DNA of 64,000 nucleotides from Gerris lacustris (GCA_951217055.1 OX578286.1:11433050-11497049); one strand, 5' to 3'; counted from the first letter of the stretch, positions 41,998 through 53,515 are shown. Notes: a model not told the origin generated them from the letters alone. Translations and numbers: made by a program.

Positions 41998-43196
41998 ACT
42001 CCATGGAACTATTTAAAATATAACTCACTCAATAGAACTATTTAAAACATAACTTACTCCATAGAACTATTTAAAACTTAACTTACTCCATAGAACTATT
42101 TAAAACATAACTTACTCCATAGAACTATTTAAAACATAACTTACTCCATAGAACTATTTTAAACATAACTTACTCCATAGAACTATTTCAAACCTAACTT
42201 ACTCCATAGAACTATTTAAAACATAACTTAGCCGACCACATATTCTTAAAAGGCGCTAAAAGATTGACTTGTATACAAAATTCTAGCTTGATGTTAGTCA
42301 GACACTTTTTTGCACGCTATCTCCTGGACTATTAGATAAGTTATTATATCTATTTAAAAACATAACTTACTCCAAAGAACTTTTTAAAACATAACTTAGT
42401 CCATAGAAATATTTAAAAAATAACTTACTCCATAGAATTATTTAAAACCTAACTTACTCCATAGAACTATATAAAACATAACTTACTCCACAGAACTATT
42501 GAAAACATAACTCACTCCATAGAACTATTTAAAACATAACTTACTCCAAAGAACTATTTAAAACATAACTTACTCCATAGAACTATTTGAAACATAACTT
42601 ACTCCATAGAAGTATTTAAAACATAACTTACTCCGTAGAACTATTTAAAATATAACTTACTCCATAGAACTATTTAAAACATAACTCACTCCATAGAACT
42701 ATTTAAAACATAACTTACTCCGTAGAACTATTTAAAACATAACTTACTCCATAGAACTATTTAAAACATAACTCACTCCATAGAACTATTTAAAACATAA
42801 CTCACTCCATAGAACTATTTAAATTTAAATCATTCCATAGAACTATTTAAAACATATTTTACTCCATAGAACTATTCAAAATATAACTTACTCCATAGAA
42901 CTATTTAAAACATAACTCACTTCATAGAACTATTTAAATTTAAATCATTCCATAGAACTATTTAAAACATATTTTACTCCATAGAACTATTCAAAATATA
43001 ACTTACTCCATAGAACTATTTAAAACATAACTCACTCCATAGAACTATTTAAATTTAAATCATTCCATAGATCTATTTAAAACATATTTTACTCCATAGA
43101 ACTATTCAAAATATAACTTACTCCATAGAACTATTTAAAACATAACTTACTACATAGAACTATTTAAAACATAACTTACTCCATAGAACTATTTAA
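41998..43196. repeat. 29-bp minisatellite array, about 37 units, interrupted once
   Basis: The unit is ACTCCATAGAACTATTTAAA plus ACATAACTT. In the right third a four-unit block of about 115 bp, marked by AAATTTAAATCATTCC (42821, 42936, 43051), is itself repeated three times. 42231-42356 is foreign sequence. Confidence 0.95.
42231..42332. mobile_element. foldback-element end fragment inside the minisatellite
   Basis: GCCGACCACATATTCTTAAA through TCTCCTGGACTA matches the last ~100 bp of the foldback element at 43408-43981. The left joint shares AACTTA with both sources. The next 24 bp resemble the sequence just beyond the 44.0-kb foldback copy. Confidence 0.8.
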
Positions 43197-43407
43197 ATCA
43201 GGAATTACAAGCCTTGAAATAAAAAATTGTATTCTTTTGAAAAATACGGTCACAACTTTGGTCCTCCATAACTACCTTGTTCTTACAGTCAACGTTATGT
43301 GCTTGATACGCTTAAAAACTAGCTGATTTTGTGAGCCTTTATTTGATATAGCAAATGACATACTTAAACTAAGGATTATGACCGTACTGCTATAAATAAA
43401 AACTAAA

Positions 43408-43981
43408 TAGTCCAGGAGATAGCGTGCAAAAAAGTGTCTGACTAACATCAAGCTATAATTTTGTGTACAGTTAATCTTTTGGTGTCTATTAAGAATATGT
43501 GGTCGGCTAAGTTCGTCAGCGGGACATAGCTTGGCAATAGACATTTGAAAAAACAAACCAGTGGAGAGTGGCCATGTCCCAGACATTTTTGAGGACAATG
43601 TGATTTTCATGATCGTGAGTACAGAATTAGTCGGTATAAAACAAATAAAGTTGATGTTAGTTTGTCACTAACATAGGTGACCACTTTGATTTGAAGTAAT
43701 ATTTGAATGACTAACTTATTAAGTGACAAACTAAAATCAACTTGATTTATGGTCAAATAACTAATTTTGTACTCAGGAATATAAAAATTTAATTGTCCAC
43801 CAAAATGGGCGGGGCTCGGCCGCTCTCTACCGTTTTCTTTTAAATGCCTATTGCTAAGCTATCTCCACCTGACAAACTTAGTAGATCACATATTCTTAAA
43901 AGGAACTAAAAGATTAACTTGTACATAAAATTCTAGCTTGATAATAGTCAGACACTTTTTTGCCCGCTATCATCTGGACTA
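43408..43981. mobile_element. foldback (long-TIR) element, copy 2
   Basis: 574 bp from TAGTCCAGGAGATAGCGTGC to CATCTGGACTA, TA at both ends. The arms are inverted repeats meeting at GTTAGTTTGTCAC / GTGACAAACTAA around a 50-bp centre. Matches copy 1 throughout. Confidence 0.88.
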
Positions 43982-44022
43982 AAAATTGTTTTAAAAAATT
44001 CAAATTAATTTAGATAAGCTGT

Positions 44023-44110
44023 TATATGTATTTGAAGACCAACAAATCAAACCGATCATTTATTTTTATTGGAATAAATGTGGTTGACTTAGCTTAACAA
44101 TAAAAAATCA
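44023..44110 (+). repeat. family W, copy 2
   Basis: TATTTGAAGACCAACAAATC, TTTATTGGAATAAAT and GACTTAGCTTAACAAT. Confidence 0.7.
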
Positions 44111-44465
44111 TCTTGAGGTGAGTCTCGTCGTGACACTACTCAGTTATATAAATGATAACCCATCATTTGACTTAATAAGATTCATTTTATTTTAATTTAA
44201 TTTGTGCTATTAATCTAAAGAGTCTATTAATATTAAAAAAAAAAAAAAGAGAAGTAAAGTTAAATGTAGTAGAATAATTATTGTTTATTATGGTATCTAT
44301 TATTCTAATTTATTTAATGCTCGTTATAAAAATAATAGTAGCGTTTAATTATTTTAAAGTGATTAAATATGGCTGTAATTATTGATCCCGGCCTTTTAAG
44401 ATGTAATAAAGAAAAGCCACTTTGTAAAATTAAAATAAAATTCAAATTAAAGTCAATTTAACCTG

Positions 44466-44469
<4 letters not shown>
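44111..44469. other. unannotated AT-rich stretch
   Basis: Nothing recognised. Confidence 0.4.

Positions 44470-44559
<90 letters not shown>
44470..44559. repeat. (TA)n microsatellite
   Basis: An uninterrupted TA array. Confidence 0.95.
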
Positions 44560-44562
<3 letters not shown>

Positions 44563-44744
44563 TGTATGAATGTATACACCGACACACAAATACAGGGTGA
44601 TTCGTGTTTAATGTGAAATAATTAAAATTTAGATTGACCGGAAGGTCTAATTCAGTAGCCATAAGCCACTTCAATTTTTCCAAAACATCCCGACGATATT
44701 TAAGAAAAATTGACACACCTTTTTTTGAAGTCAAACTTCATTAG

Positions 44745-44960
44745 GCGTGGTAGAGTAAATTGGTTAGATGAAACGAAATTGCATGTAACGAAGTTTGTAA
44801 TTCGAGACTCGTCTAAGTGAAAGATTCTTTATAGGTAAATCAACTGGCGGGTTAAGTAGGCAGTTGATTTACCTGTGAAAAATCTTCCTATGGGACGAGT
44901 ATCGATCCACCGACCTCTGATTCAGCAGGCAAAAGTGCTAACCATTGCACCCCGGTAGTA
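44745..44960. repeat. tail-to-tail inverted pair of tRNA-like (SINE-like) units
   Basis: The minus strand of 44890-44956 reads GGGGTGCAATGGTTAGCAC (A-box-like, as in tRNA-Gln-type D arms), a degraded anticodon arm, then GGTGGATCGATACTC (B-box-like). The plus strand of 44745-44818 is a more decayed relative (TTGGTTAG; TTCGAGACTCGTC). Their downstream tails form an inverted repeat (44822-44846 and 44863-44886, 13 bp perfect: AGGTAAATCAACT). Neither unit folds into a sound tRNA. Confidence 0.5.
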
Positions 44961-45221
44961 GATGATTTTTCAATACAAAGAATTTTTATATAAGCGTAAT
45001 ATTATATACATTATAATAATATCTATAAACGTTGTTTTCATGTTTTTTCATCTTTCGCTAAAATGTTATGAAAATATTTTATTTTTCAATTAAATTCCAC
45101 AAAAACATTTCTTAACTTGAAATAATAAAGTGGTCGACAAATGCAACGAAAGCAATGCACAAAATTAACAGTTTCTAGAACTTAAGTTTCACTTCTAATG
45201 CGTGAGAGTCTCACACATATT

Positions 45222-45910
45222 ATTTTGAGGGTCCGTAGGCAAAACCAAGGACCCTTATATTTTCCTGCGTGTGTCTGTCCGTCCGTCCTCTCGCGTGCTC
45301 TCACGGCTACACCTTTCGTCCGATCACTTTGAAATTTGGCATGTATGTGTCTTGTACCTGCCCACATATTTTAAAAATGTAGCGACTTAAAAAAAATATT
45401 TTTCAAAAAAATTAGGGTAAAAAAACTTAAGGGTTAAAATTTTATTATTTTTTTTTCGACACTGTGAGGGGTATCATATGAAAGGATACGTCGAGCTGAT
45501 TACAAAAATATATAATTCTTTGGATATAACTTTGATAGGGCGAGCGTAGGCAAGTTTGAAGTGGGTGTGAAACGTGTCCCCCCCCCTCTATCTCGCTTAT
45601 GTGCAAAAAATCTGAAAAAATTCCTGAACGTTCTTCGACCAAAAGTAAAGATACCACTTTTTGGAAATTTCGAAAACAATATTACTTTATTTTTTATTGA
45701 CAAAATACGTTTTTTTTTATAATTATGGTCTTTTCGATGTATTTATATGGTTGTAGTCCGGTTCAGTGGCAAAAAAATACTTTATCAGAGTGTGTTTTGA
45801 GAATATCAGACCCTTAGAATGGTTCAAAGTAAGCTTTTTAGCATTTTAAAAAAAAACACTGTTTATACACTTTACAGTTAAACACTATATAGTGTGGCCT
45901 ACGGACCCTC
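45222..45910. mobile_element. repeat element V with 14-bp perfect terminal inverted repeats
   Basis: Starts GAGGGTCCGTAGGC and ends GCCTACGGACCCTC. Near the left end it has CCAAGGACCCTTATA and a GTGTCTGTCCGTCCGTCC run with the sentence CACTTTGAAATTTGGCATG. No gene. Only one copy in this window. Confidence 0.65.
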
Positions 45911-46364
45911 GCTGTGTGCTGGCAAGCACACACTTGACCTGTTTATTCTATTTTACCCAGAACAATATAGACCAAGCACTATTTTAAAGGGAATATAATT
46001 AGGATAAGGTAGTCATTTATACTTTTACTATATATTATATTAAATACAATTTTTGATTTCAAAGCTTTTTACTCATATATTTATTGAGCAACAAAAGCAA
46101 TTTTTTCACTTATATTTCTACTTCGTTTCTATTACCAATTGCTCTTTATTATTATTATTATTATTTTTTTTTTTTTTTGTTGCATTTTTTACACCATTTA
46201 TCGTCAGACAAACAAACATACAAACAATCAAACTTTTCAAAGCCTAAGTCTCTTGAACGAAAAACTCAATACGCTCGTTCAACCATTTATGTAATCAAGA
46301 AGTGTCCCTACGGCGACTAAAACGCACTTCTAAATCATGATTTCTTATTACTTAGCAATGGCAA
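45911..46364. other. unannotated AT-rich stretch
   Basis: Contains CTGTGTGCTGGCAAGCACACAC, an imperfect inverted repeat just right of element V, and a TTA/poly(T) run near 46148-46180. Confidence 0.4.
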
Positions 46365-46447
46365 CCACATATATTACAATAAAAATAAATGTTTTGATTT
46401 GTTGGTCTTCAAATAGATACGACTTATCTAAATAGATATAATAAGTT
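46365..46447 (-). repeat. family W, copy 3
   Basis: Reverse complement of the family: GATTTGTTGGTCTTCAAATA with TTACTTAGCAATG upstream. Confidence 0.7.
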
Positions 46448-46593
46448 ATTTTAACAAATTTAAATAATATTACTTTTGTTTTTAATATAAAATTAAGTCT
46501 GTTGCAACGGGCCTAAGGGCTTGTTTAACATGAGCTACTGTGCTATTATTCAAGGTAATAATAAAATTATAATTATAATTAAATTATAATTAA

Positions 46594-46599
<6 letters not shown>

Positions 46600-46666
<67 letters not shown>
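46600..46666. repeat. (TA)n microsatellite
   Basis: TA array after repeated AATTATAATTAAATTATAAT phrases. Confidence 0.95.
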
Positions 46667-46670
<4 letters not shown>

Positions 46671-46916
46671 TATATTTATTTTATTTTATTTTTTTTCTTT
46701 ATATTACCTGTTTCTTATTACTTTCAATATGAAAGTTTCGCAATTACAGGTGTCGTAGTGAAAGAAAATTCACGTTCTAGAAAACTATAGACAAGAAAGT
46801 AATAAAGAAAATATCTATTACTGTAAATTACCAGTGTTATTTTTTTTTTTTAATTCCATCAACCTAATCATTTATAATGACAATGTAGAGTTGTCATGAA
46901 ATAATTATATATACCT

Positions 46917-46923
<7 letters not shown>

Positions 46924-46992
<69 letters not shown>
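46924..46992. repeat. compound (CA)n(TA)n microsatellite
   Basis: About 11 CA units followed directly by about 23 TA units. Confidence 0.95.
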
Positions 46993-46996
<4 letters not shown>

Positions 46997-47304
46997 CGAA
47001 AGTCGTTAATACACAACTAAACAAAGATGCAGGTTGCTGCAGGTACCATGTGGTAATTTTTGTATAAATACTGAGTAAAAGTACATTTTTGTTCTAATAT
47101 TACCTGCATAGAACATTTCTAAACATAGTTATGCAGGTGGTTGTGGAATAAAACTATTTCTTTGACACATTTATCTATACATAACATATAGGCATGTAAT
47201 TGTAGTTACGTCTGTACAGAAGTGTTCCTGGATTGGCCTAATATTTCATTGTATTTTCCCGTTTCATGAACCATTTTTGAACAATTATCTAAATTATTAT
47301 TTTT
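46993..47304. other. unannotated AT-rich stretch
   Basis: No features recognised. Confidence 0.4.
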
Positions 47305-47445
47305 CTTTTTGGGCTACAGGGATGATAATTAAAAAAAAAAAACTTTAATATTATTTTTAAAAAAATCATTTTTATTTTTTTTTATTTTACAAATTTTCGC
47401 CCAAACCTGGGCATTATCAGGCCTTTATCTTAGTAGTCTTTAGTA
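47305..47445 (-). repeat. solo arm of the inverted-arm (Penelope-like) family
   Basis: On minus: GGC, CUGAUAA, U, stem GCCC/GGGC around AGGUUU, GAA, palindromic AAUU, U. This is the arm type of 48141-48487 but with G8 of CUGANGA changed to A. The partner arm is absent. Confidence 0.55.
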
Positions 47446-47514
47446 TTGAAGGTGGTAATCATTTCTAATCTCCTATTTAACCAAATATATGTTTTCATAA
47501 AGAAGGGAATTAGT

Positions 47515-47785
47515 CTTCTACTACAAAAGTATTCACCAGGTACTCCATACCCCACTCGAAAATTAGAAAAAATAAAAATATTTGAGTTTACCACATTTTT
47601 GCGAATTTCGAATGCACATATTATATTTTTAACTTTTCTGTATTTTTCCTATATATGGGTTGCGCCAGTGTTTAAAATTTCAACTTATTACCCTAAACGG
47701 TTCGGGAGTTATGAGCCAAACGGCGGACAGACAGACGCATCATCTCGGCATAAGGGTTCTGAGAAGCATCTTTGAAACCCTAAAA
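47515..47785 (+). repeat. family R, tail fragment
   Basis: Matches 26165-26440: TTTGAGTTTACCACATTTTT, AAACGGTT, GGCGGACAGACAGACGCATC and GGTTCTGAGAAGCATCT. Confidence 0.75.
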
Positions 47786-47786
47786 A

Positions 47787-47855
47787 TACCGGTGAAGAGC
47801 GGCTATTACCTTCACCATGTTGGCGGACTAGGTTATTTTCATGATACTGTGTAAA
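47787..47855. mobile_element. foldback-element internal fragment
   Basis: ACCGGTGAAGAGCGGC through TTTTCATGATACTGTG corresponds to the mid-left arm of the foldback element at 21.6 kb, directly abutting the family-R tail. Confidence 0.6.
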
Positions 47856-48140
47856 TTTGTTTAGTTTACTAAAATGTAAATTAGATAAAATATTGGTTTT
47901 ATAAGGAAAAAGTATTCGGTGTTAAAGAAATGCCATTTCGAAAAAAATAGCCGCATGACGCTTATATAGGAGTAATACTTGTGCCAAGTTCAAATTGGAC
48001 CCATTTTATAAATCTTTTGAATTTGGCATACATGCTTTCAACTTTAGAGAAATTGTACCCCCCCCCCCCCCCCGGGTGAAATTGACAAATTAATGTTAAG
48101 CTTTAAACTGGGGGGCACGCCAGTTATAATATATATATAT
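47856..48140. other. unannotated stretch with a C run
   Basis: A run of 15 C at 48059-48073 followed by GGG; otherwise nothing. Confidence 0.45.
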
Positions 48141-48487
48141 TTGATATTCCTATCCTTTGAGTCTTCAGGGATGAAAAAGGTTGAAAATAAAAATAAAAAT
48201 ATCTTCATTTACACAAACTTGCCTATATTTCGCCCATACCTGGGCATCTTCAGGCCTTGAATATGATAAAAAAAATTTACATTTTTGTTTTTTTTTTTGT
48301 TTGGAGAAAGAACAATCTACTATTTGAGTAACCTTTCACAATAGTAGTTTAAGAGTTTTTTTTTAATCATATTCAAGGCCTGAAGATGCCCAGGTATGGG
48401 CGAAATATAGCCAAGTTTGTGTAAATGAAAATATTTTTATTTTCAACCTTTTTCATCCCTGAAGACTCAAAGGATAGGAATATCAAA
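48141..48487. mobile_element. inverted-arm element 3 with the best-preserved hammerhead-like cores
   Basis: Arms 48141-48268 and 48362-48487 are near-perfect inverted repeats around a 93-bp spacer. The plus-strand core (48378-48412) reads GGC, CUGAAGA (exact CUGANGA), one unpaired U, stem GCCC/GGGC with loop AGGUAU, GAA, palindromic AUAU, A (allowed H17), GCC pairing back to GGC. The minus core (48228-48253) is the same with one mismatch in the outer stem. The spacer is AT-rich and non-coding. Sequence phrases (CTTCAGGGATGAAAAAGG) are shared with the solo arm. Confidence 0.65.
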
Positions 48488-48586
48488 TACAATAATAAGG
48501 GATCAACCAAAAAAAAAAAAAAAAAATATAACAATTAAAATATAAAAAAAAAATAAAATTATTTAAAATGCAATATAATTTATTAT

Positions 48587-48591
<5 letters not shown>

Positions 48592-48629
<38 letters not shown>
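48592..48629. repeat. (TA)n microsatellite with duplicated flank
   Basis: The ~44 bp in front are the same as those before the array at 14.5 kb. Confidence 0.95.
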
Positions 48630-48633
<4 letters not shown>

Positions 48634-48708
48634 GATATATATAAATATAAAAGGTTCTGATAATTATAATTTTTATATTCAAATGTAAACAACCACCTTA
48701 TGAACACT

Positions 48709-48989
48709 GTGGTACTTCTTTAGATTGTTACTCCCCAATGTTAAATAATATTTATAAATTATATATAATAATATACAAAGAATATAAATGTCTGACTAAA
48801 TAGCTACATATTAAGAGAAAGGGATTTTTAGTTCAATGTATATTGGGACAAAGTTATATCACACTTCTGTTTTTATAAGGGGAGTAACAGTCTAAAAAAG
48901 AACATTCCGTACACCTTCTTTAGATCGTTACTCCCCTCTGTTTTTTTTTTTTTTTCATAAGGAGAGTAGAAATCTAAAGAAGTGTCCAC
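48709..48989 (-). mobile_element. MITE family A, copy 4
   Basis: GTGGTACTTCTTTAGATTGT to AAGAAGTGTCCAC. Middle in the GAACATTCCGTACACC orientation; longer than the others because of AT-rich expansions. Confidence 0.8.
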
Positions 48990-50004
48990 TTTATAAATAT
49001 ATGTTTAATTATGCATTAATTTATGTATTATAATAATATAGGTACTTACATTTTATTTAATGAATTATTTAAATATAAATTATATTTTCCATGTATGTGA
49101 GAATATTTTATTGGTTTGTCGAACCAATTATTTTTATTACATTACACGTTTCATTTAGCAATCGATGTATCGGTTAGTGTATGTATTAACTGTCAATACG
49201 GATAATTATAAATGTAGCATAGTGTTGGAACAGTATAGTAATAAATATATGTTATATGAGGAAAAAAAATGTCATACCTTATATATTATATTATAATACT
49301 ATATATATATCGTAAATAACGATTATAATTTACAACTTGGTAACTTTTAATTGCAAAAAAAGTTACCTATTGCATCTATAACTATACGGTAAACAGTAAT
49401 TCATCGTCAGTATCCTTTATAGGTAGTAAAATGTAAAATTATGTTTCATACACGAATAAGTAATAAAAATGTACATTAAAAAACAAACACTATAATTATT
49501 ATAAGCGGAGGAATGTGGGTTGCAAGAATTCTTTATAATGACCCTTACTTTTATTATTGATTATAAAGTTTTATGCTTTTGAATTCCTTTATTTTACATG
49601 CTTTATTTACATATAAATACTTGTAATAATTTAATAATAATTATAAAAAATAAACGTTTACATTTTTTTTAAAAATTGAATTTCTAAATAAATTTTAATA
49701 AAGCAGTATTCATTTTTAATTGAAGCAGTGTACCTATCTGGCTAAGATAGGTACAATATACAGAGATAGTTAATATTTAGTAAATACAAGAATTAATGGG
49801 CTTTGGTTATGACATCGAAGTAATTGGTAGATCAAGGAATGACATTAAGGAGATAATACATCTAGAATTAGAGAGATAGTCTCAAAGACGGAAGAATTGT
49901 TGTCAATTAAGATTTCAAGTTTATAGCAGGAACTTAATGTTTATCAAAAGAAGTGAAATAGAGAATGCTTGTTCTTAAGTAAAGTACCAACTCAATAAAA
50001 ATAA
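48990..50004. other. unannotated AT-rich stretch
   Basis: About 1 kb of very AT-rich sequence with no recognisable gene or repeat. Confidence 0.4.
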
Positions 50005-50440
50005 AAATAGACTGCCAATTGGTGTGGCACATAGCTTCCTCACATCCTTTCGCGTACTTTATTGATTTTATACTTCTACAGGCCATTATTCTCTAATTTA
50101 TCTAATTTTTTCCCCCGTTTTTATAATCTGTCAAAATTGTTTGGATTTTTTACATAAATTAAAGTAACAATTTAGCAAAAGTTAAAGAGCGCAGACGGTT
50201 CAAATTAATCTAGGGTTATCTGCGGGCTACTTTCGATAAACTATAAAAGTATCATTCAAATTAGATAAGTACTTTTGAAGCTATAGCTGAAAATAAATGT
50301 ATGTTTGTGCACATGTGGAAGAGAAACAAATTAGCGCAGAAGGTTAAAACTAATATGGGACTGACAATGAGCTAATTATGACCTACCATCAAAATTTCAT
50401 TAAAATCGGACATTTAGGTTTCAAGATGTTGGTTTATTCG
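50005..50440 (+). repeat. family B, copy 6, 3' truncated
   Basis: Starts AATAGACTGCCAATTGGTGT and follows the family order until GATGTTGGTT near 50432; the hairpin end is missing. Confidence 0.8.
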
Positions 50441-50639
50441 AGTTAACATAGTAACATACCCTATAGAGCCCAATATCTACTTTACACACCTCCAAATTTG
50501 TCCAGTTGAAATATTTTCACCTTGACTAAGCTTGGCAATCCTCTCATTGTCTTAGGCCTCGTACAAACTTATTTTATTATATGAAGTCGAGCGATTGCTT
50601 ATAGACATACATAAGGACTGTCAATGGACAGTCTAGATG

Positions 50640-50825
50640 CCTGTTCTCTAGTATGATTTTGACAGGACATGTATGCCATATTTCGTCAAAATCGGCCCAG
50701 TAGTTTAGGCTCCACGCGTCTGCACAGACGTTAGACAGACATTTTTAGAAACCAGTTTTTTGGATTTAAATCCATAAAAATCGAATTTTTGCGTCATCAC
50801 AATACACTCTTAATATGAGAAAGTA
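50640..50825 (-). repeat. family S, copy 3
   Basis: GTAGTTTAGGCTCCACGCGT, CAGACGTTAGACAGAC and GCGTCATCACAATACACT. Confidence 0.7.
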
Positions 50826-50899
50826 CAAAATGCACAATAGTCGTGAAAACTGGAAACAAATATAAATTTTCCAAGAACCTGTTTATCAGATCAAATAAA

Positions 50900-51515
50900 A
50901 TTATTTTATCTCCAGTAGAGAACAAAAGTTATGATTTTGAATTAGTTTAGAGGGACTAAAACAGGTCTTTTCATCCCTAACTCAAAAAGTAAAAGTAGGG
51001 CGAAGATTGCAACTTAATTATTTTATAAATAGTAGAAAATATATGGCTAATGTAATGAAGTTGTCGAAATCAGGTTGGCGGCACTGCGCTTTTTTGACCA
51101 TGTTTATCTTTGTTTACAACATTATAACCTGCATCTAAATAACCTTCTATTTGAGTTTAATTCCAATTCTTATTTGTTTTTAATATTGAATCTCTTATAT
51201 CTGCTATTAAAAGTGCTAATAATTATTGTTATTTATTAAAATATTAAATAAAAACTGTGCAATGGACGAAAATGTGAATCTTTTTTCTACTGGAGATAAA
51301 ATATTGTATGTACCTCGTGAGTAAAGTGCCATTATTCCCCTCGCGATAATTATCTGCCTCGGCTGCGCCTCGGGAGCTAATTAGAGTTATTCCCTCGGCT
51401 TCGCCTCGGGATTTAGGGACCATGGTTCCTTCGGCTTCGCCCTTCGCCTCAAGAACCAACTTTTTCGCTCAGGGAATAATGGCTTACTTTACTCCCTAGG
51501 TGCATAAATAATTAT
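50900..51515 (-). mobile_element. repeat family E, copy 2 (inverted)
   Basis: Reverse complement of 35729-36370, with the GC-rich core (CCTCGGCTGCGCCTCGGGA and relatives) reduced to about three units at 51355-51455. The two copies are about 14.5 kb apart in opposite orientation. Confidence 0.8.
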
Positions 51516-52077
51516 TGTGTCCTTATTTATCCACCAGTTTAGATTTGAACGGCTGATACTTTTGAGTTCGCTATATTTATACAGTGTCCGAGTCAAAAAA
51601 ATATCTTTAATAATGCAAAGTTTCCTGTTTTTATCTCTTTTAATTCAAAAGTCATTCGAATCGTACAAAGTGACAGACAAACAGACAAGACACAGGAACG
51701 AAACAGAGAGTGTTTTATTTTTTATTTTTTTTTGTTTTAGTAACGAACCCCTAAAAAATACTTGGAAAAGTTCATAATTGAATTATATGGAATCCAAAAA
51801 AAAAAAAAAAATGTTGGCATATACAATACATTAACAGTAGATGAATTAAACGAGAAAGTTTTTTTTTTTATCAATGAGGGAATGAATTGCCGTATATATC
51901 AATAAAGAATACACGCTGGACATTCGTCAACCAGATTGACAGGGGCTTATTATCTTTAAACCGGACAGTAGGATTAACATCGACTACGCTTCTTGTACTT
52001 AAAATATCATCAATTCTTTTGCACTGAAAATAACATCAATTCTTACATTTTTACGGAATCATCGACAACATGAAATA
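51516..52077. other. unannotated AT-rich stretch
   Basis: A minus-strand open stretch near 51890-52015 reads like protein (PTVRFKDNKPLSIWLTNV) but has no recognised family or framing splice sites. Confidence 0.3.
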
Positions 52078-52741
52078 AATAGACTGCCAATTGGTGTGGC
52101 ACATAGGTTCCTCGCATCCTATCGCCTATATAATTGATTTTATACTTTTACAAGCCATTATTGTCTAATTGTTTCCTCCGTTTTATTAATCTGTCAAAAT
52201 TGTTTAAATTTTTTTACATAAATTAAAGTATCAATTTAGCAAAAGTTAAAGAGCGCACATGGTACAAATTTATCTAGGGCTATGTTCAGTAAACTACTTT
52301 CAATAAATTATAAAAGTTTCATACAAATCAGATCAGCGGACTACTTTCAATAAACTATAAAAGTTTCATACAAATCAGATAAGCACTTTTAAAGCTATAG
52401 GTGTAAATAAATGTATACTTGTGCGCATGTGGAAGAGAAACAAATTAGCGCAGAAGGTTGAAACTTATATGGGACCAACAATGAGCTAATTGGTAGGTCT
52501 AGGTAGCTAATGGTACGTCATCCATCCAAATTTCATTAAAATCGGACGTGTAGTATATAAGATATGTTGGTTCGCAAAAATTAAACGGCAGACCGACAGG
52601 CAGACACGAAACCAAAAATGTTCCCGGATATCTGAAACGGATTTCTGTCTTGGAATTTTTGAAATCGAAGACCTAAAATTTTGTTGTTCTTCAGAACGAT
52701 CACATAGCTTCCGTTACCTTCGGTAAGCTCGGAAGCAAAAA
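52078..52741 (+). repeat. family B, copy 7, full length with small duplication
   Basis: The best copy: it runs from AATAGACTGCCAATTGGTGT-type start to the terminal hairpin (GCTTCCG, TTACC, TTC, GGTAA, GCT, CGGAAGC) at 52708-52737. A ~55-bp block (TTCAATAAA..ACAAATCAGAT) is doubled at about 52308-52380. Confidence 0.85.
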
Positions 52742-53515
52742 ACATTTTATTAATAATTATAATTAATAATTTTTTGGTAATTATAATTCATTTTAAAAAT
52801 ATATACATTTACATATTTCAACTTTTTTTGGATGGTGGTACCCACAGAATTAGGGTATTTTTTATATCCAAAAAATGCCTTCAATTTTATTATATTAAAT
52901 ATTATATTGTTTACTAATAACTAACAACTGAATGTAAGTTGTTCTGTGTTTCCGTGTAATTTTATAAAAAAAAAGGAAATGCAGGTTGGACAAATTTAAT
53001 ATAATATATACATAAAGGGGTTAATTATACATAAAATGTATCATACGTACAAAAAGACATGTCTTTCTCCTGTAACGATAATTAATTATGATACATATAT
53101 AATAAATTAAATTCAGATGTTATTGTCGTATGTAACTAATATCTACGGGTAGAACAGGTGTTTGAGTACAACAGGTGGTGTATTTGCATATATTTTTGTA
53201 GCGAACTCCGGAAAGTCATTTTTGAATAAAATACATTTTGACTTTTCATGAAGTGTAATTTGTGATGAATTATTATCTAATTCATTTATTTTCCGTCGGT
53301 CAAACTCACATCATATGGTTTTTTTGAAGTTGTTTTTGAGAAAAGTAGAATCACTGATCTATGACCCTAAAAGTTTATAGTTAGTTCCTCTTAGGGTAGG
53401 TGGCTCGCTAGGACATCTAATTTACAATATATGTATTATGCAAAATTAGTCATGAGGGCACCTTTGTAACAAATTTGTACTAATGTCTTGAAATTGGAAA
53501 TTAGATTTCTTTTAA
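52742..53515. other. unannotated AT-rich stretch
   Basis: Nothing recognised. Confidence 0.4.

Noticed and set aside
45182..45703. Minus-strand frames of 60-70 codons in element V
   Set aside because: They are repeat translations (RTDGQT-type peptides from the CTGTCCGTCC run).
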